64,000 bases of DNA, from contig CAZNJB010000001.1 of NCBI GenBank assembly GCA_964573255.1, positions 160,771 through 224,770 on the forward strand, read 5' to 3'. The DNA is from CAYNUJ01 sp964573255. Its GTDB lineage: Bacteria > Bacteroidota > Ignavibacteria > Ignavibacteriales > Melioribacteraceae. Position 1 is the stretch's first letter; the number at the start of each line of letters is the position of its first letter. Positions 19,004 through 28,784 of the stretch are shown here, one piece after another. The position numbers and the translations under genes were made by a program. The notes below the pieces were generated by a model. That model made no database searches. It was given only the letters and a program-made list of their open reading frames with translations, and was not told where the DNA came from.

Positions 19004-19585
19004 CTACTTACTTCGCACGGTAAAAAGAAGATAAACCGCAACCGCCGCAGTTCCAATGGCAACTACCGGTTCAAGCAAACCGGAAAATACCGGTTCCGGT
19101 GGCAGTTCTCCCTGCGTAAAAGGGAGAGAAAAATTCTCAAGCCTTTTTACTTTTTCATACTCAACCGTATCTACAGCGCTTTCAACAAAACTTCCCGAAT
19201 CAATTATTCTTCCGTTTTCTTCCAAGGTGTAATCCACATTAAAATTTATTTTTCTACTCACCATAAAAGAACCAAGAAAACCATTGCGGAAAATTTCGGG
19301 ATATTCTACCGAAGCACTTACTATATTATAATTTAATAAATAAGAACCGACTTCCCCCGCAGGAGATTTTTCCTTAAAAGCTTTTAAAACCCGGTTCTTT
19401 AAAATTATAAATTCATCAGGAGCTTCAAAGTTCACTCTGAATTCGCTGCCGGTTTGTAATCGTTCAATTATACTTTCGGCACTTTTATCTATCAAACCGT
19501 AAAAACGTTCGAGGTTTGTTGTGGTTTGTGCATTCAAGTTAATTGAAACGAATAAAAGAATAAAATGAAATAATACTTTTCTCAT
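19004..19585 (-). CDS. Exported protein of unknown function
   Basis: A 193-aa protein that I do not recognise. It has a signal peptide (about 1-19, ends LNAQ), a mixed alpha/beta middle portion and a C-terminal hydrophobic helix (about 168-188, VVAIGTAAVAVYLLF) followed by RSK, which may be a membrane anchor. It lies between htpX and the bamD-like gene on the same strand, with a short overlap with htpX, so it may belong to envelope maintenance. No catalytic motif is visible. Confidence 0.75.
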   Translation of the reverse strand: MRKVLFHFILLFVSINLNAQTTTNLERFYGLIDKSAESIIERLQTGSEFRVNFEAPDEFIILKNRVLKAFKEKSPAGEVGSYLLNYNIVSASVEYPEIFRNGFLGSFMVSRKINFNVDYTLEENGRIIDSGSFVESAVDTVEYEKVKRLENFSLPFTQGELPPEPVFSGLLEPVVAIGTAAVAVYLLFTVRSK

Positions 19586-20430
19586 TATCTTCTCCCGGCT
19601 GCGATTTCCTGAAGCCTTTTTATGCGTTCTTCAATGGGCGGATGAGTTGAAAAAAGTTTTGTAACCGATTTTGTTGTAAGCGGATTTACAATAAACATAT
19701 GTGCCGAAGAAGCGCCGGCATTTGTTAATGGTATTTGTTTATTTGCGCTTTGCAATTTATTCAATGCATTAGCCAAACCCAGCGGTTTACCCGATATTTT
19801 CGCTCCGCCTTCATCCGCCATATACTCGCGCGAACGGGAAATTGCCAGTTGGAGCAAGAGGGCTATAATGGGTGATAATATTAATAAGACCAACGAAGCC
19901 ATTCCTTCACCATCGTCATCGTCAGTTCTTCCAAACATCATTGCATATCCGGCAAATCTAGCAATAATCGTAATCGTTCCTACTAAGGTTGCCGCTATGG
20001 TTCCCACCAAAATATCTCTGTTTTTGATATGAGTAAGTTCGTGAGCTAATACTCCCTCCAATTCATCTCTGTTCAAAATACTCATTATTCCTGTGGTTAC
20101 GGCAACAGCAGCATTTTGCGGATTTCTACCCGTTGCAAATGCATTGGGTGTAGGATTGTTCATAATATATACTTTGGGCATCGGTATTCCAACCCTTGAA
20201 GACAAATTCTCAATCATTTGATAAAGTTCGGGATATTCGCTCCTATTTGCTTCCTTTGCCCTATACATTGTAAGAACCAATTTGTCAGAAAACCAATAAG
20301 AGCCGAAATTCATAGCAAGCGAAAAAATGAAAGCAACTATCATCCCCTGCTTTCCGCCGAGTAGTTCGCCCACCAATAAGAAGAGCGCCATCATAGCGGT
20401 CATCAAAAGAGCTGTTTTCATTACATTCAT
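19585..20430 (-). CDS. htpX: Membrane zinc metalloprotease HtpX
   Basis: An M48B protease that degrades damaged membrane proteins. At 281 aa it has the normal length. Two hydrophobic segments occur at about 5-50, the zinc motif is H130-E131-LT-H134 (HELTH), and two more membrane segments lie at about 145-195. The third ligand region is SREYMADEGGAKIS. The family signature NAFATGR is at 96-102. It is the first gene of a minus-strand series of eight overlapping or closely spaced genes ending in ccmB; the next gene begins within its stop codon. Confidence 0.95.
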   Translation of the reverse strand: MNVMKTALLMTAMMALFLLVGELLGGKQGMIVAFIFSLAMNFGSYWFSDKLVLTMYRAKEANRSEYPELYQMIENLSSRVGIPMPKVYIMNNPTPNAFATGRNPQNAAVAVTTGIMSILNRDELEGVLAHELTHIKNRDILVGTIAATLVGTITIIARFAGYAMMFGRTDDDDGEGMASLVLLILSPIIALLLQLAISRSREYMADEGGAKISGKPLGLANALNKLQSANKQIPLTNAGASSAHMFIVNPLTTKSVTKLFSTHPPIEERIKRLQEIAAGRR

Positions 20431-20609
20431 ATTCTTTCCGTATTTTTATTACTTAATTTACTTCTTTATTATTCTGCTTTCAAATAAAATTGATCGGCTG
20501 TTTTAACAGATTTGGATTTGATTATGTTCCTTTTATTTTGGTCACTATAAAATTCCTTGAACTTAACATTTAATATGATTAAAATGCCAAACAAAAAAAA
20601 CGGAATATT

Positions 20610-21551
20610 ATGAAAAGAACAACTTATTTGATATTGCTTTTAATTTTAATAGCCGGAACACAAAAAGCTCAAACTGCATATGAATTTTTAAGAGTGGAAA
20701 CCAGTCCTCGCGCCGCTGCAATGGCTGGTAGTTTTGTTTCGAATATTGACGACCCGAATGTTATATTCTACAATCCAGCCGGTATCGGTCTGTTGGAGGG
20801 TAAACCCGCTTCATTTTCATTTTTGAAACACTTACTCGATATCAACTCTGCCAGTTTAAGTTACTCCCAATTTTTTGAAGGTATCGGCAGATTTGCCGGA
20901 GCGGTACAATATATGAATTACGGAGAATTTACAAGAGCAGACGAATTCGCCAATAAAACCGGTACTTTCGGCGCTTCAGATTTGGCAGTATCAATAGGTT
21001 ATTCCAATATTCTCGACGAAAATTTTTATTACGGTACTTCGGTCAAATTTATATATAGCGGTATCGCCGACCGTTCTTCCACCGCAATAGCATTAGATTT
21101 GGGATTGCTTTACAGAATTCCTGCAAGTAAATGGTCAATCGGTTTCTCGGTTCTGAATGCCGGAACACAATTAACAAGTTTTGTAAGCTCAAAAGAAGAT
21201 TTGCCGCTCGATGTAAGACTGGGGGTTTCTAAAACACTCGCACATCTTCCATTTACATTTTATTTCTCCCTCAATAAGCTGAATGAAAAACAAGATAATT
21301 TCTCCAACAGATTGAAAAATTTCACATTCGGCGGTGAATTCAGATTAAGTAAAGTAATCCGCTTACGCTTCGGTTACGACAACGAAAAACGAAAAGAGTT
21401 GAAAATAGGCACAACAGCCGGATTGGCTGGTTTCAGCATTGGTTTGGGTGCTTTGGTTAGTAACTACGGAATCGATTACTCTTTTTCTTCACTCGGTTCA
21501 ATTGGCTCTTTTCATCGTTTTGGCATTACTACCGACTTGGATTCATTTTAG
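20610..21551 (+). CDS. porQ: PorQ/PorV-like outer-membrane protein of the type IX secretion system
   Basis: A 313-aa protein with a signal peptide (1-22) and a beta-barrel pattern through the rest. The N-terminal region AYEFLRVETSPRAAAMAG followed by DDPNVIFYNPAG is the family signature of the PorV/PorQ (UPF0164) barrels, and the overall length and C-terminal GSFHRFGITTDLDSF fit PorQ. In T9SS these barrels take part in shuttling and surface attachment of cargo, in agreement with the sorting-domain protease nearby. It is divergent from htpX and ends in a strong terminator. PorV rather than PorQ remains possible. Confidence 0.75.
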   Translation: MKRTTYLILLLILIAGTQKAQTAYEFLRVETSPRAAAMAGSFVSNIDDPNVIFYNPAGIGLLEGKPASFSFLKHLLDINSASLSYSQFFEGIGRFAGAVQYMNYGEFTRADEFANKTGTFGASDLAVSIGYSNILDENFYYGTSVKFIYSGIADRSSTAIALDLGLLYRIPASKWSIGFSVLNAGTQLTSFVSSKEDLPLDVRLGVSKTLAHLPFTFYFSLNKLNEKQDNFSNRLKNFTFGGEFRLSKVIRLRFGYDNEKRKELKIGTTAGLAGFSIGLGALVSNYGIDYSFSSLGSIGSFHRFGITTDLDSF

Positions 21552-21576
21552 GAATAATAAAAATTTCGACTTTTAA

Positions 21577-21602
21577 CCGCCGGTTATTCCGGCGGCTTTT
21601 TT
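21577..21602 (+). terminator. Intrinsic terminator after the porQ-like gene
   Basis: CCGCCGG-TTATT-CCGGCGG (7-bp perfect stem, 5-nt loop) followed by CTTTTTT, 26 bases past the porQ-like stop. It lies between two convergent genes, but the T-tract favours the plus strand. Confidence 0.87.
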
Positions 21603-21643
21603 CATTTCCATTCATTCATTGAGAAAAAGCATTCCGTAATTTC

Positions 21644-22801
21644 TTACGGACCTTTATATGGGGTTTTCAAATATCTGTTTGCCAATTCATGCGAACGATG
21701 AAAATCTTCTATTTCCAAGACTTCCTTATATTTTTCAATAGCTAAATTTCTGTATCCCTGCTGGTCGTAAATCATACCTAAATAAAGGACGGTATTAGCC
21801 AAAAATCCGGTTTGCCTTTTTACATCTAATTCTCTGGATAGACTTTCGCATATTTTTAAATATTTTTTTGCCGAATCCGGTTGATTGTCTATCTTATACC
21901 AATTACCGATATAATAAGATGCTTCGCGAAGTGTTCGCTTGTTATATCCTAAATAATTCGATTTACATTTATCGTAAACACCCTGAAAAATTTCAGAAGC
22001 CTTTTCCCAATCGCCTCTGCGTACCCAAATTCTTCCCTCATAACGGTGGAAAGCCGGATTATCGGGAAATTCCGTTCTCAATCTCTTTGTATATTCCATT
22101 GCTTTGGAATAATTCTTTTCGTATCGGTAATAAAGCATCATTAAAAAATAGGTCGATTCAATTTTGGCGTAGCGTCCGTTTTCAGCAACATCTTCCAACT
22201 GCTTTAACCCCTTTACCCTGTCGCCGCCCGGGAAGAAAATCATAAACGGTTTAACGAAAGGATACTCTTCCGGTATCACTTCCGCATAATAATTATAAAT
22301 CCCAAACCCTAACTCGACATCTTTATTTTCAGGTTCAAGTTCATATGCTTTATAAACCAGCGGCAGTGCATCTTTCCCATCGAGAGCTGCATTAAAGAAA
22401 TTCTGCCGAACCGCATACAATCTGCCTCTAAATCCTAAAGCTCCTCCCTTGAAAAATATTGCATCCACATTATTCGGATTTTCTTCAAGCAAGTTATCGC
22501 AAAATTCTATTACATGATTTAGCTTTTCGATGAATTGCTCGTCATATTGCTCATCTTCCAAGTCCAGCATAATACGCCACCAATCAATCATTGCATAAAA
22601 GAAATATCCAGATGGATGATTTGGATAGAGCTCTTTTACCAAATTGAAGGTCTTTTCGGCCTGTTCAAATTTTATATTATAAATTTGCTGAACTCCGGCT
22701 GTAATAAGAGAATCATATTGAGGATCCTCTACGAAGGAGCTTTTCCCAAACACCGGAACGGCAATTAACAAAACGAAAATTAAGTTTAGTAATCTAGCCA
22801 A
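21644..22801 (-). CDS. Exported TPR-repeat protein
   Basis: A 385-aa protein with a signal peptide (1-19) and TPR-like helical pairs from about 30 to 375, including YPNHPSGYFFYAMIDWWRI, FPDNPAFHRYEGRIWVRRGDW and LGMIYDQQGYRNLAIEKYKEVLE. No enzyme domain is seen. Many Ignavibacteria proteins of this shape are annotated only as tetratricopeptide proteins. It converges on the porQ-like gene across a terminator and is divergent from the beta-barrel gene at 22868. Confidence 0.8.
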   Translation of the reverse strand: MARLLNLIFVLLIAVPVFGKSSFVEDPQYDSLITAGVQQIYNIKFEQAEKTFNLVKELYPNHPSGYFFYAMIDWWRIMLDLEDEQYDEQFIEKLNHVIEFCDNLLEENPNNVDAIFFKGGALGFRGRLYAVRQNFFNAALDGKDALPLVYKAYELEPENKDVELGFGIYNYYAEVIPEEYPFVKPFMIFFPGGDRVKGLKQLEDVAENGRYAKIESTYFLMMLYYRYEKNYSKAMEYTKRLRTEFPDNPAFHRYEGRIWVRRGDWEKASEIFQGVYDKCKSNYLGYNKRTLREASYYIGNWYKIDNQPDSAKKYLKICESLSRELDVKRQTGFLANTVLYLGMIYDQQGYRNLAIEKYKEVLEIEDFHRSHELANRYLKTPYKGP

Positions 22802-22867
22802 AGTATTTTATCTTTTTATAGTAAAATAATAAATTAGTAAACAATTAATAAATCATTTGAGATAAAC

Positions 22868-23461
22868 ATGAAATTGAAACTTCCGGTAATTCTTTTTGTT
22901 TCAGCAATTTTGAATTTTGCCCAAAGTGTTGATAATACCGATTCATTAACATATAGAAATTTTAGTTGGGAGAACTCCAAACAGAAATTCGGATTAGAAG
23001 CAGATCCGATTCCTTATTTCAATCAAGGATATAATTTTTCTTTCTGGTCATCCTATTATTTATTTAAATTTCATTTCGATTGGTCACTTAAGTATCCAGC
23101 CGAGTTTGTAAAAGCACCCGGCTTCGAGGATCTGCGGTACAAATCGTTTGCGGTACAAGTACAATATTTTCCCATTGCACGACATCAGGAATTGGATAAA
23201 CTCTGGTTTGGTTTTGGAATAGCTCGCTGGAGCAGCAAAGTTAAAAATTCGGTCACTAAAGTCGAAGGAGTGTTCAACAACATTCTGCTTAAATTCTCTG
23301 TGGGCTATGTTGTGTTTGTCTACGATAAATTATATCTGAACCCGTATTTATCGGGTGACCTGCGCATGTCCGGAGATAAATCCCCCTATATTGGCGGAGC
23401 TGTATATAACGTACAAAATTTTACTCCTGAAATTTCGGTAAGAGTCGGATACCATTTGTAG
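22868..23461 (+). CDS. Putative outer-membrane beta-barrel protein
   Basis: A 197-aa protein with a signal peptide (1-18, ends FAQS) and alternating hydrophobic/polar strands rich in aromatic residues, ending RVGYHL with a C-terminal aromatic-containing strand as in small barrels. The family is not recognised. It stands alone between two minus-strand genes. The barrel call rests on strand pattern and signal peptide. Confidence 0.7.
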   Translation: MKLKLPVILFVSAILNFAQSVDNTDSLTYRNFSWENSKQKFGLEADPIPYFNQGYNFSFWSSYYLFKFHFDWSLKYPAEFVKAPGFEDLRYKSFAVQVQYFPIARHQELDKLWFGFGIARWSSKVKNSVTKVEGVFNNILLKFSVGYVVFVYDKLYLNPYLSGDLRMSGDKSPYIGGAVYNVQNFTPEISVRVGYHL

Positions 23462-23519
23462 GTGCTTCTTAACCGATAAATTTAATGCTAATTTCTGAAT
23501 TGCCAGCAAACGGAAATAG

Positions 23520-26267
23520 TTAATAACCGATTGTAAAGTAGAAATAAATTGGTCCTCTTTTTATACTGTTTTTATTGAATGTATTAACGAAATAGAAACT
23601 TCTTCCCACCGAAAAATCCGCCTGCCCGAGTGGAGTATCAAAAGAAATAGTAGCACCGATTGCATGTCGCAAGTCTTTAAATCTAATTGCTTCCTGTTCT
23701 TCCCAAATTGAGCCGAGATCGTATCTGAACTTAATATACGTATCGAAAAATATTTTGAAAGGAAGTTTGGCTCTGTATTCTAAAGACGAAGCCAATAACT
23801 GTCTGCCTCTGTATTCATCGTTTCGCAAACCGAAGAAGGAATATTGCCCGCCTAAGGAAAATTGCTGTGAGAGTGGTAGTGTTTCATCAGCAAAACCAAG
23901 TATAAAACGCGGACTAATTGTATGAATATTATTATAAGTAAAATAGCTTTTATAATCGAATAGAAATTTGGTATAACCGATTTCACTGCCGAGCGATTTC
24001 TGGGCGGTTTCGTAATAAGAATTTATCAGAAATCCCTCTGTAGGAAACGGCATTTTATTTTGCGAATCGATAAACAAACTGAATTTAATTGCCGATATTG
24101 TATTCCTGTAAACTTCGCCGGTATAGTCGGTCTTATTTTTAATTTCGTTGCTTTCGTACCTTCCTTCAACAATCAGATTGCCAAATTTCTTAGCCTGCGT
24201 TCCCACCCCAATCGAAAAACCGGAATATATTTGTCTGTATTCACCCGATTTTACCCTAGAAAATTTATTGGGCGAATCGGTTGAATCGTCTTTATACACA
24301 TTTACATCCTGAAAACGGTGATATAGTCTTATTTTGTAAGTTAAATACGAATCGAAAACCCGGTTGGATTTCTGTTCAACCACAAAAGAACGACCCCTAG
24401 TTCCGCCGCCAAAAATAATCCCCAATTCCGTTCCCGAACCGAAGAGATTTTCTTCTCTCAAATCGGCAAATACCTGTGTAAAGTTTTCGTTGTCAATTCT
24501 TAATCCAAGACGTAATAAATTTGTGCTTTTCTCTATTACATTAATCAGTAAATTATAATTTCCGTCAACTCTTTCTATTTCGGCTTCAACATCGGAAAAC
24601 AAATTAGTTGCTTGTAAATTCAGCAGACCTTCCTTTATAACATTAATCTTTAACGGTTCGCCTTCCCTTATTGAAAACTCCCTAATTATTACTTCTTCAT
24701 TAGTTTTGTTATTCCCCTTAACAATAATTTTTTTCACCGGATGTTCGTTTACATTTATTACTAAAGAACCGTCAATAAATTTAATTGAACTTATTTCAAC
24801 TAAGGAATAACCTTTATTTCTATAACTTCGTAAGAGTTTTAATGAAGATTCGAGAACCGCAAATGGGCTAAAGGGTTTATCTTTCAGAGAAGAAAAATAT
24901 TCATACGCTTCGGAAGAATCTATAATACTCGTACTGCCGATAACACTAATCTCTTTAACAGCCTCATTCATTCTAAATTTTACGTGAATAATGTTGGCTG
25001 AACCCACCGTATCGATTGCCGCAGAAAGATATTGGAATTTTCCGCTGCGCATCATCTCTGATAATGCAAAGGAAATATCACTCAAGTAGATATCTTTTTT
25101 TCCTGCAAAAACTTGTTGAAGAATTTTTTCCGCTTCATTGGGTTCTTCCAAAAAACTCACGGAACCGATTAGAATATCATTCTGAAATTTATGTTTATAA
25201 AATTTTTTATAAACTTCACGCATTTCATTCAATTTTTCGAAAGCGGCTTTTTTCCCGGCTAAATAAATTTTATCGACATCGGTAAAATCGTTGTTAGTAA
25301 ACCCTTCCAAATCCGGTTCAACTAATAAATCGACTACTTGCAAGTTTTGCGTTGTCAATCTTTCCATAGGAATACTAACCAATTGCTCGGCAACCTCCCA
25401 AGGGAATCTTAATCTATCTCTACCTCGCAATGGACTCGTAGCATTTGAACCGAAAACAACATCGCTGCCAAGTCTTCTAGTAATAAGAGCCGGAATATTC
25501 GCCACTAAGCCACCGTCAACCAAAAGCAGGGAATCATATTCCACCGGTGGCAAAAAGAAAGAAACACTAGAACTTGCACGCATTGCCCTTGTTAATGAGC
25601 CTTTGTCAATAACAACTTCCTTGCCGTTAACTAAATTTGTACTTACAGCTCTAAAACGAAATAGTAATTCATCGAAAGATTTCCTTACGTGAAGAGGAGC
25701 ATTGATTACTAATGAATTCAGAAAAGAAGAAATGCTTTGCCCCGAACTAATTGATGTAGGAATTACCGGTTTCAGTCCATCGAGGCGAAAGGTTATCACG
25801 GCTCTATCTTCGGCAAGTTTTTGATCTACAAACAATTGACTTCTCTTAAGCTCTTTCCGTGAGGTGAATTTATTCCAATCCGAATGAAAGAGTAATTCTT
25901 TTAATGTTTTTAAATCATAACCCGCCGAGTATAATCCGCCGATTATACTACCCATACTGGTTCCAACAATAAAATCAATTGGAATATCGGCTTTCTCCAA
26001 AGCCTCTAAAAACCCGATATGAGAAAAACCTCTGCTACCGCCACCGCTTAATGCAATTCCAATGCGCGGAATATCCGCGGGAACTTTGGCTGTTAAGCCA
26101 AATGGAAGATGTTTTTCTTTAACTCTAACTTCAATTTCAATGGGTAAAGGATGGTAGGTTTTTACGGAGTCGTTATTGCTATCAAAAGTTTTGGGCTGAC
26201 CATTTTGTAAGTTAGTCAGCCCTAAAAATAAAAACAACCCGATATGTAATTTTTTGAGCAGCAGCAT
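23520..26267 (-). CDS. Patatin-like phospholipase fused to POTRA and Omp85 barrel (PlpD type)
   Basis: A 915-aa exported protein with three parts. The patatin lipase domain (about 65-270) has the oxyanion loop SGGGSRGFSHIG, nucleophile serine in GTSMGS and catalytic aspartate in DGGLVANIP. A region of POTRA-like folds follows (about 380-555), then a C-terminal Omp85/BamA-type beta-barrel (about 570-915) with the barrel motif GSGTELGIIFGGGTRGRSF and a terminal strand ending FYFTIGY. This is the layout of type Vd autotransporters such as Pseudomonas PlpD, in which the barrel presents or releases the lipase. The signal peptide is at about 1-23. It is transcribed after yidC (29-bp gap). Confidence 0.93.
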   Translation of the reverse strand: MLLLKKLHIGLFLFLGLTNLQNGQPKTFDSNNDSVKTYHPLPIEIEVRVKEKHLPFGLTAKVPADIPRIGIALSGGGSRGFSHIGFLEALEKADIPIDFIVGTSMGSIIGGLYSAGYDLKTLKELLFHSDWNKFTSRKELKRSQLFVDQKLAEDRAVITFRLDGLKPVIPTSISSGQSISSFLNSLVINAPLHVRKSFDELLFRFRAVSTNLVNGKEVVIDKGSLTRAMRASSSVSFFLPPVEYDSLLLVDGGLVANIPALITRRLGSDVVFGSNATSPLRGRDRLRFPWEVAEQLVSIPMERLTTQNLQVVDLLVEPDLEGFTNNDFTDVDKIYLAGKKAAFEKLNEMREVYKKFYKHKFQNDILIGSVSFLEEPNEAEKILQQVFAGKKDIYLSDISFALSEMMRSGKFQYLSAAIDTVGSANIIHVKFRMNEAVKEISVIGSTSIIDSSEAYEYFSSLKDKPFSPFAVLESSLKLLRSYRNKGYSLVEISSIKFIDGSLVINVNEHPVKKIIVKGNNKTNEEVIIREFSIREGEPLKINVIKEGLLNLQATNLFSDVEAEIERVDGNYNLLINVIEKSTNLLRLGLRIDNENFTQVFADLREENLFGSGTELGIIFGGGTRGRSFVVEQKSNRVFDSYLTYKIRLYHRFQDVNVYKDDSTDSPNKFSRVKSGEYRQIYSGFSIGVGTQAKKFGNLIVEGRYESNEIKNKTDYTGEVYRNTISAIKFSLFIDSQNKMPFPTEGFLINSYYETAQKSLGSEIGYTKFLFDYKSYFTYNNIHTISPRFILGFADETLPLSQQFSLGGQYSFFGLRNDEYRGRQLLASSLEYRAKLPFKIFFDTYIKFRYDLGSIWEEQEAIRFKDLRHAIGATISFDTPLGQADFSVGRSFYFVNTFNKNSIKRGPIYFYFTIGY

Positions 26268-26296
26268 TCTGCCATAATCCCCAGAGGGAAAAGAAA

Positions 26297-28156
26297 TTAT
26301 CTTTTCTTTCTTTTAACCGGTTTTTTTTGAGCTTGAGATTGTTTTTCCGCAGCTTCCATCATTCTTTGCATAAATCCGGCTTTCTTTTTACCCTGAACAG
26401 GCTTTAATTCATCCAGTCCGTTCCCTTTTTTGTGGTTAATATAGTACTGTTGAGCAATAGAAAGAACGTTGAACATGAAATAATAAAGATTCAGTCCAGC
26501 CGGGAAGCCCATAAACATAAAGGTAAACACAAAAGGCATAATATACACAAGCGCCTGCTGACTCGGATCTTTTGTACTCATCTTCTGCTGGAAGTACATA
26601 GTAATTCCAAGCAAGATGGCAAGTCCGGAAATTTTATCGATACCGAAAAGGGGCAGTTTAAATGAAAGATGATAGATTACATCGGGTGAAGAGAGATCGG
26701 TAATCCACCAAATAAACGGCTCGTGACGCAATTCAATTGCAATATTGAATAAACTCCAAAGAGCAATAAGTATCGGCATCTGAAGCACCATAGGCAAACA
26801 ACCGCCTGCGGGATTTATCCCGTAAGTTTGGTAAAGTTTCATTGTTTCCTTTTGCTGGCGCTGCGGATCGTCTTTATATTTTTCTTTTAATTCTTTTATC
26901 TTCGGTTGGAGTAATTGCATTTTCCGCATCGATTTGTAACTCTGTCGCGTTAAAGGATAGAGCGCAAATTTGATGATTATAGAAAATACAATCAGAACCC
27001 AGCCGTAATTCGGGATAAATTCGTGGATTAATTTCAGCATCGGCAGAAGAATGTACTCGGATATCGGCTGAATAATTATTGTTAACCCGAGAAAGCTTCC
27101 CCAATCGAAAATTGTTTCGAAATTCCTGTTATATTTTTTTAATATATCATAATCGATGGGACCCAAATAAAGTATATAAGAATCCTTTTGATATTTGGTT
27201 TCCATAAATGGAACTTTTAGAGCGGCAGTATAATACTCTCTTTCTCCCAATTGGGGAATAGTTTTATGCTCCCCTTCAAAATACGCTCCGCCTTCATTAT
27301 TCGGTTTTTTAGGAGCGAGTATCATAGCAAAATATTTGTTCTTAACGCTTACAAAATCAACTCTGCCGTTTATTTCCTTTTCAATTTTTTCATCTTTATC
27401 AGCTTCAATTTTAACTATTTCGTCGCCGGAATATGCGGCTGCGTGTGCATAACGCGCTTCGTCCACCGAGTTTTCTTCAACAAAATTAATTCCGTTCGAC
27501 CAAACAACATCGTATCTAAATCCGCTGATATAGTCGTCCATATTAATAAGTTCTATATCTAAATTTGCGGCATAATCGTTGGCATAGAACACAAAATTCT
27601 TATGAATCTCTCTATTTCCGTCAATCACCAAAGTAAATTGAAAAGAAATGGAATCCCCGCCGGATATTCTGTAATAATAATTATCTTTATCTACCTTAAA
27701 GTCGAGAGATTCGGTATTAACGAGTTTTCCTTCTTTCGTTAAAAACTCGATATTTAAATCTCCGCCCCTCTCCGGATTAATTAACTGTACGTGACGGTTG
27801 TAGAAATCCGTTGTATCGGTAATTTTAGTAACATACCAAGTTTCGAATTCTTTAAGATAATATTTACGTAATCTTGCACCTTTGGTAGTAAGTTCGAATT
27901 TGGCAAGATCTGTTTCAACGGTAATTATCCTTTCGGGAAGAGATTCAGTTTGAATAACGTTTGCAGGAGCTACTTTTTCAACAACTTTAGCTTCTTCTTT
28001 TGCTACCGGTTTTTCAACTTGTTTTTCTTCCTGTTGAACCAGAGTCGAATCAATTTGATTAGGGTTTGGCTGAGGTACTTCAGGTGCATTGATATACAAC
28101 CAAACAATTAATATTAAACCTATTAGAACAAATGCAACTGTTGTCTGTCTATCCAT
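26297..28156 (-). CDS. yidC: Membrane protein insertase YidC
   Basis: A 619-aa insertase that places proteins in the inner membrane, alone or with SecYEG. It has an N-terminal transmembrane anchor (about 7-24), a Pro/Lys/Glu linker, a large periplasmic beta-domain (about 70-330), and a C-terminal core with five membrane segments containing KMQLLQPKIKELKEKYKDDPQ and GGCLPMVLQMPIL. The very basic tail (KKPVKRKKR) is typical. It is the last member of the conserved rpmH-rnpA-yidD-yidC cluster and is followed by the patatin gene. Confidence 0.97.
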   Translation of the reverse strand: MDRQTTVAFVLIGLILIVWLYINAPEVPQPNPNQIDSTLVQQEEKQVEKPVAKEEAKVVEKVAPANVIQTESLPERIITVETDLAKFELTTKGARLRKYYLKEFETWYVTKITDTTDFYNRHVQLINPERGGDLNIEFLTKEGKLVNTESLDFKVDKDNYYYRISGGDSISFQFTLVIDGNREIHKNFVFYANDYAANLDIELINMDDYISGFRYDVVWSNGINFVEENSVDEARYAHAAAYSGDEIVKIEADKDEKIEKEINGRVDFVSVKNKYFAMILAPKKPNNEGGAYFEGEHKTIPQLGEREYYTAALKVPFMETKYQKDSYILYLGPIDYDILKKYNRNFETIFDWGSFLGLTIIIQPISEYILLPMLKLIHEFIPNYGWVLIVFSIIIKFALYPLTRQSYKSMRKMQLLQPKIKELKEKYKDDPQRQQKETMKLYQTYGINPAGGCLPMVLQMPILIALWSLFNIAIELRHEPFIWWITDLSSPDVIYHLSFKLPLFGIDKISGLAILLGITMYFQQKMSTKDPSQQALVYIMPFVFTFMFMGFPAGLNLYYFMFNVLSIAQQYYINHKKGNGLDELKPVQGKKKAGFMQRMMEAAEKQSQAQKKPVKRKKR

Positions 28157-28170
28157 AATATTCCTATAAC

Positions 28171-28398
28171 TTAATCAAGAGGATCTAAACCGCCTTTGTT
28201 GAAGGGATTGCATCTAAGTACTCTCCAAATGGATTTAATACTTCCCTTAATAACTCCGTACTTCGAAAATGCCTGAACGGAATACTCCGAACAAGTCGGG
28301 TAAAACCTGCAGGAAGGCGGAAAAAGAGGCGAGATCAATTTTTGATATAATCGTATTAAATAAATAAAAACGTGTTTCATATTAAATTCGGTTTTCAA
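28171..28398 (-). CDS. yidD: Membrane protein insertion efficiency factor YidD
   Basis: A 75-aa protein with the YidD signature: YLIRLYQKLISPLFPPSCRF, then YPTCSEYSVQAF and RVLRCNPFNKGGLDP. YidD is a small membrane-associated protein that aids YidC-dependent insertion. It overlaps the end of rnpA by 17 bp and precedes yidC by 14 bp, as in many bacteria. Confidence 0.93.
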   Translation of the reverse strand: MKTEFNMKHVFIYLIRLYQKLISPLFPPSCRFYPTCSEYSVQAFSKYGVIKGSIKSIWRVLRCNPFNKGGLDPLD

Positions 28399-28780
28399 TT
28401 TTTTTCATTAGTTCGAAAATTTCGGGTTGTACTTCATCTAACCCAATTACTTTATTCCGCTTTTGATTAATTGTGTACGGAGAGAAAACCATCAACAAAG
28501 AACGATTGTTGTTTTCACACTTTGAATATAAAAAAAGTTTATTCAACCGGAACGACTCTCTCATAAGCCGCTTAACCCTATTGCGCCAAAATGCTTTACC
28601 TGCTTTTTTATGCACTCCGAAAGCGACTTTTATCTCCGGTTGTTTGTCGCTTTCCTTTAGCAGAAAAACGACTTTAAACTTTTTGCTTTCGGTATAAAGG
28701 GTTGACCCGGATGAATAAACAATCGAAAATTCTTTTTTCTTTTTGATCCGTTCCTTTTTAGAAAGACCAAATTGTTTCAA
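28382..28780 (-). CDS. rnpA: Ribonuclease P protein component
   Basis: A 132-aa basic protein with the family motif WRNRVKRLMRE (about 60-70) after GVHKKAGKAF, and an N-terminal segment LSKKERIKKKKEF. It binds the RNase P RNA and helps process tRNA 5' ends. The start is TTG at 28780, four bases past the rpmH stop codon; no ATG or GTG lies closer to the conserved LSKKERI block. It overlaps yidD by 17 bp. Confidence 0.93.
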   Translation of the reverse strand: MKQFGLSKKERIKKKKEFSIVYSSGSTLYTESKKFKVVFLLKESDKQPEIKVAFGVHKKAGKAFWRNRVKRLMRESFRLNKLFLYSKCENNNRSLLMVFSPYTINQKRNKVIGLDEVQPEIFELMKKIENRI

Positions 28781-28784
28781 TTTA

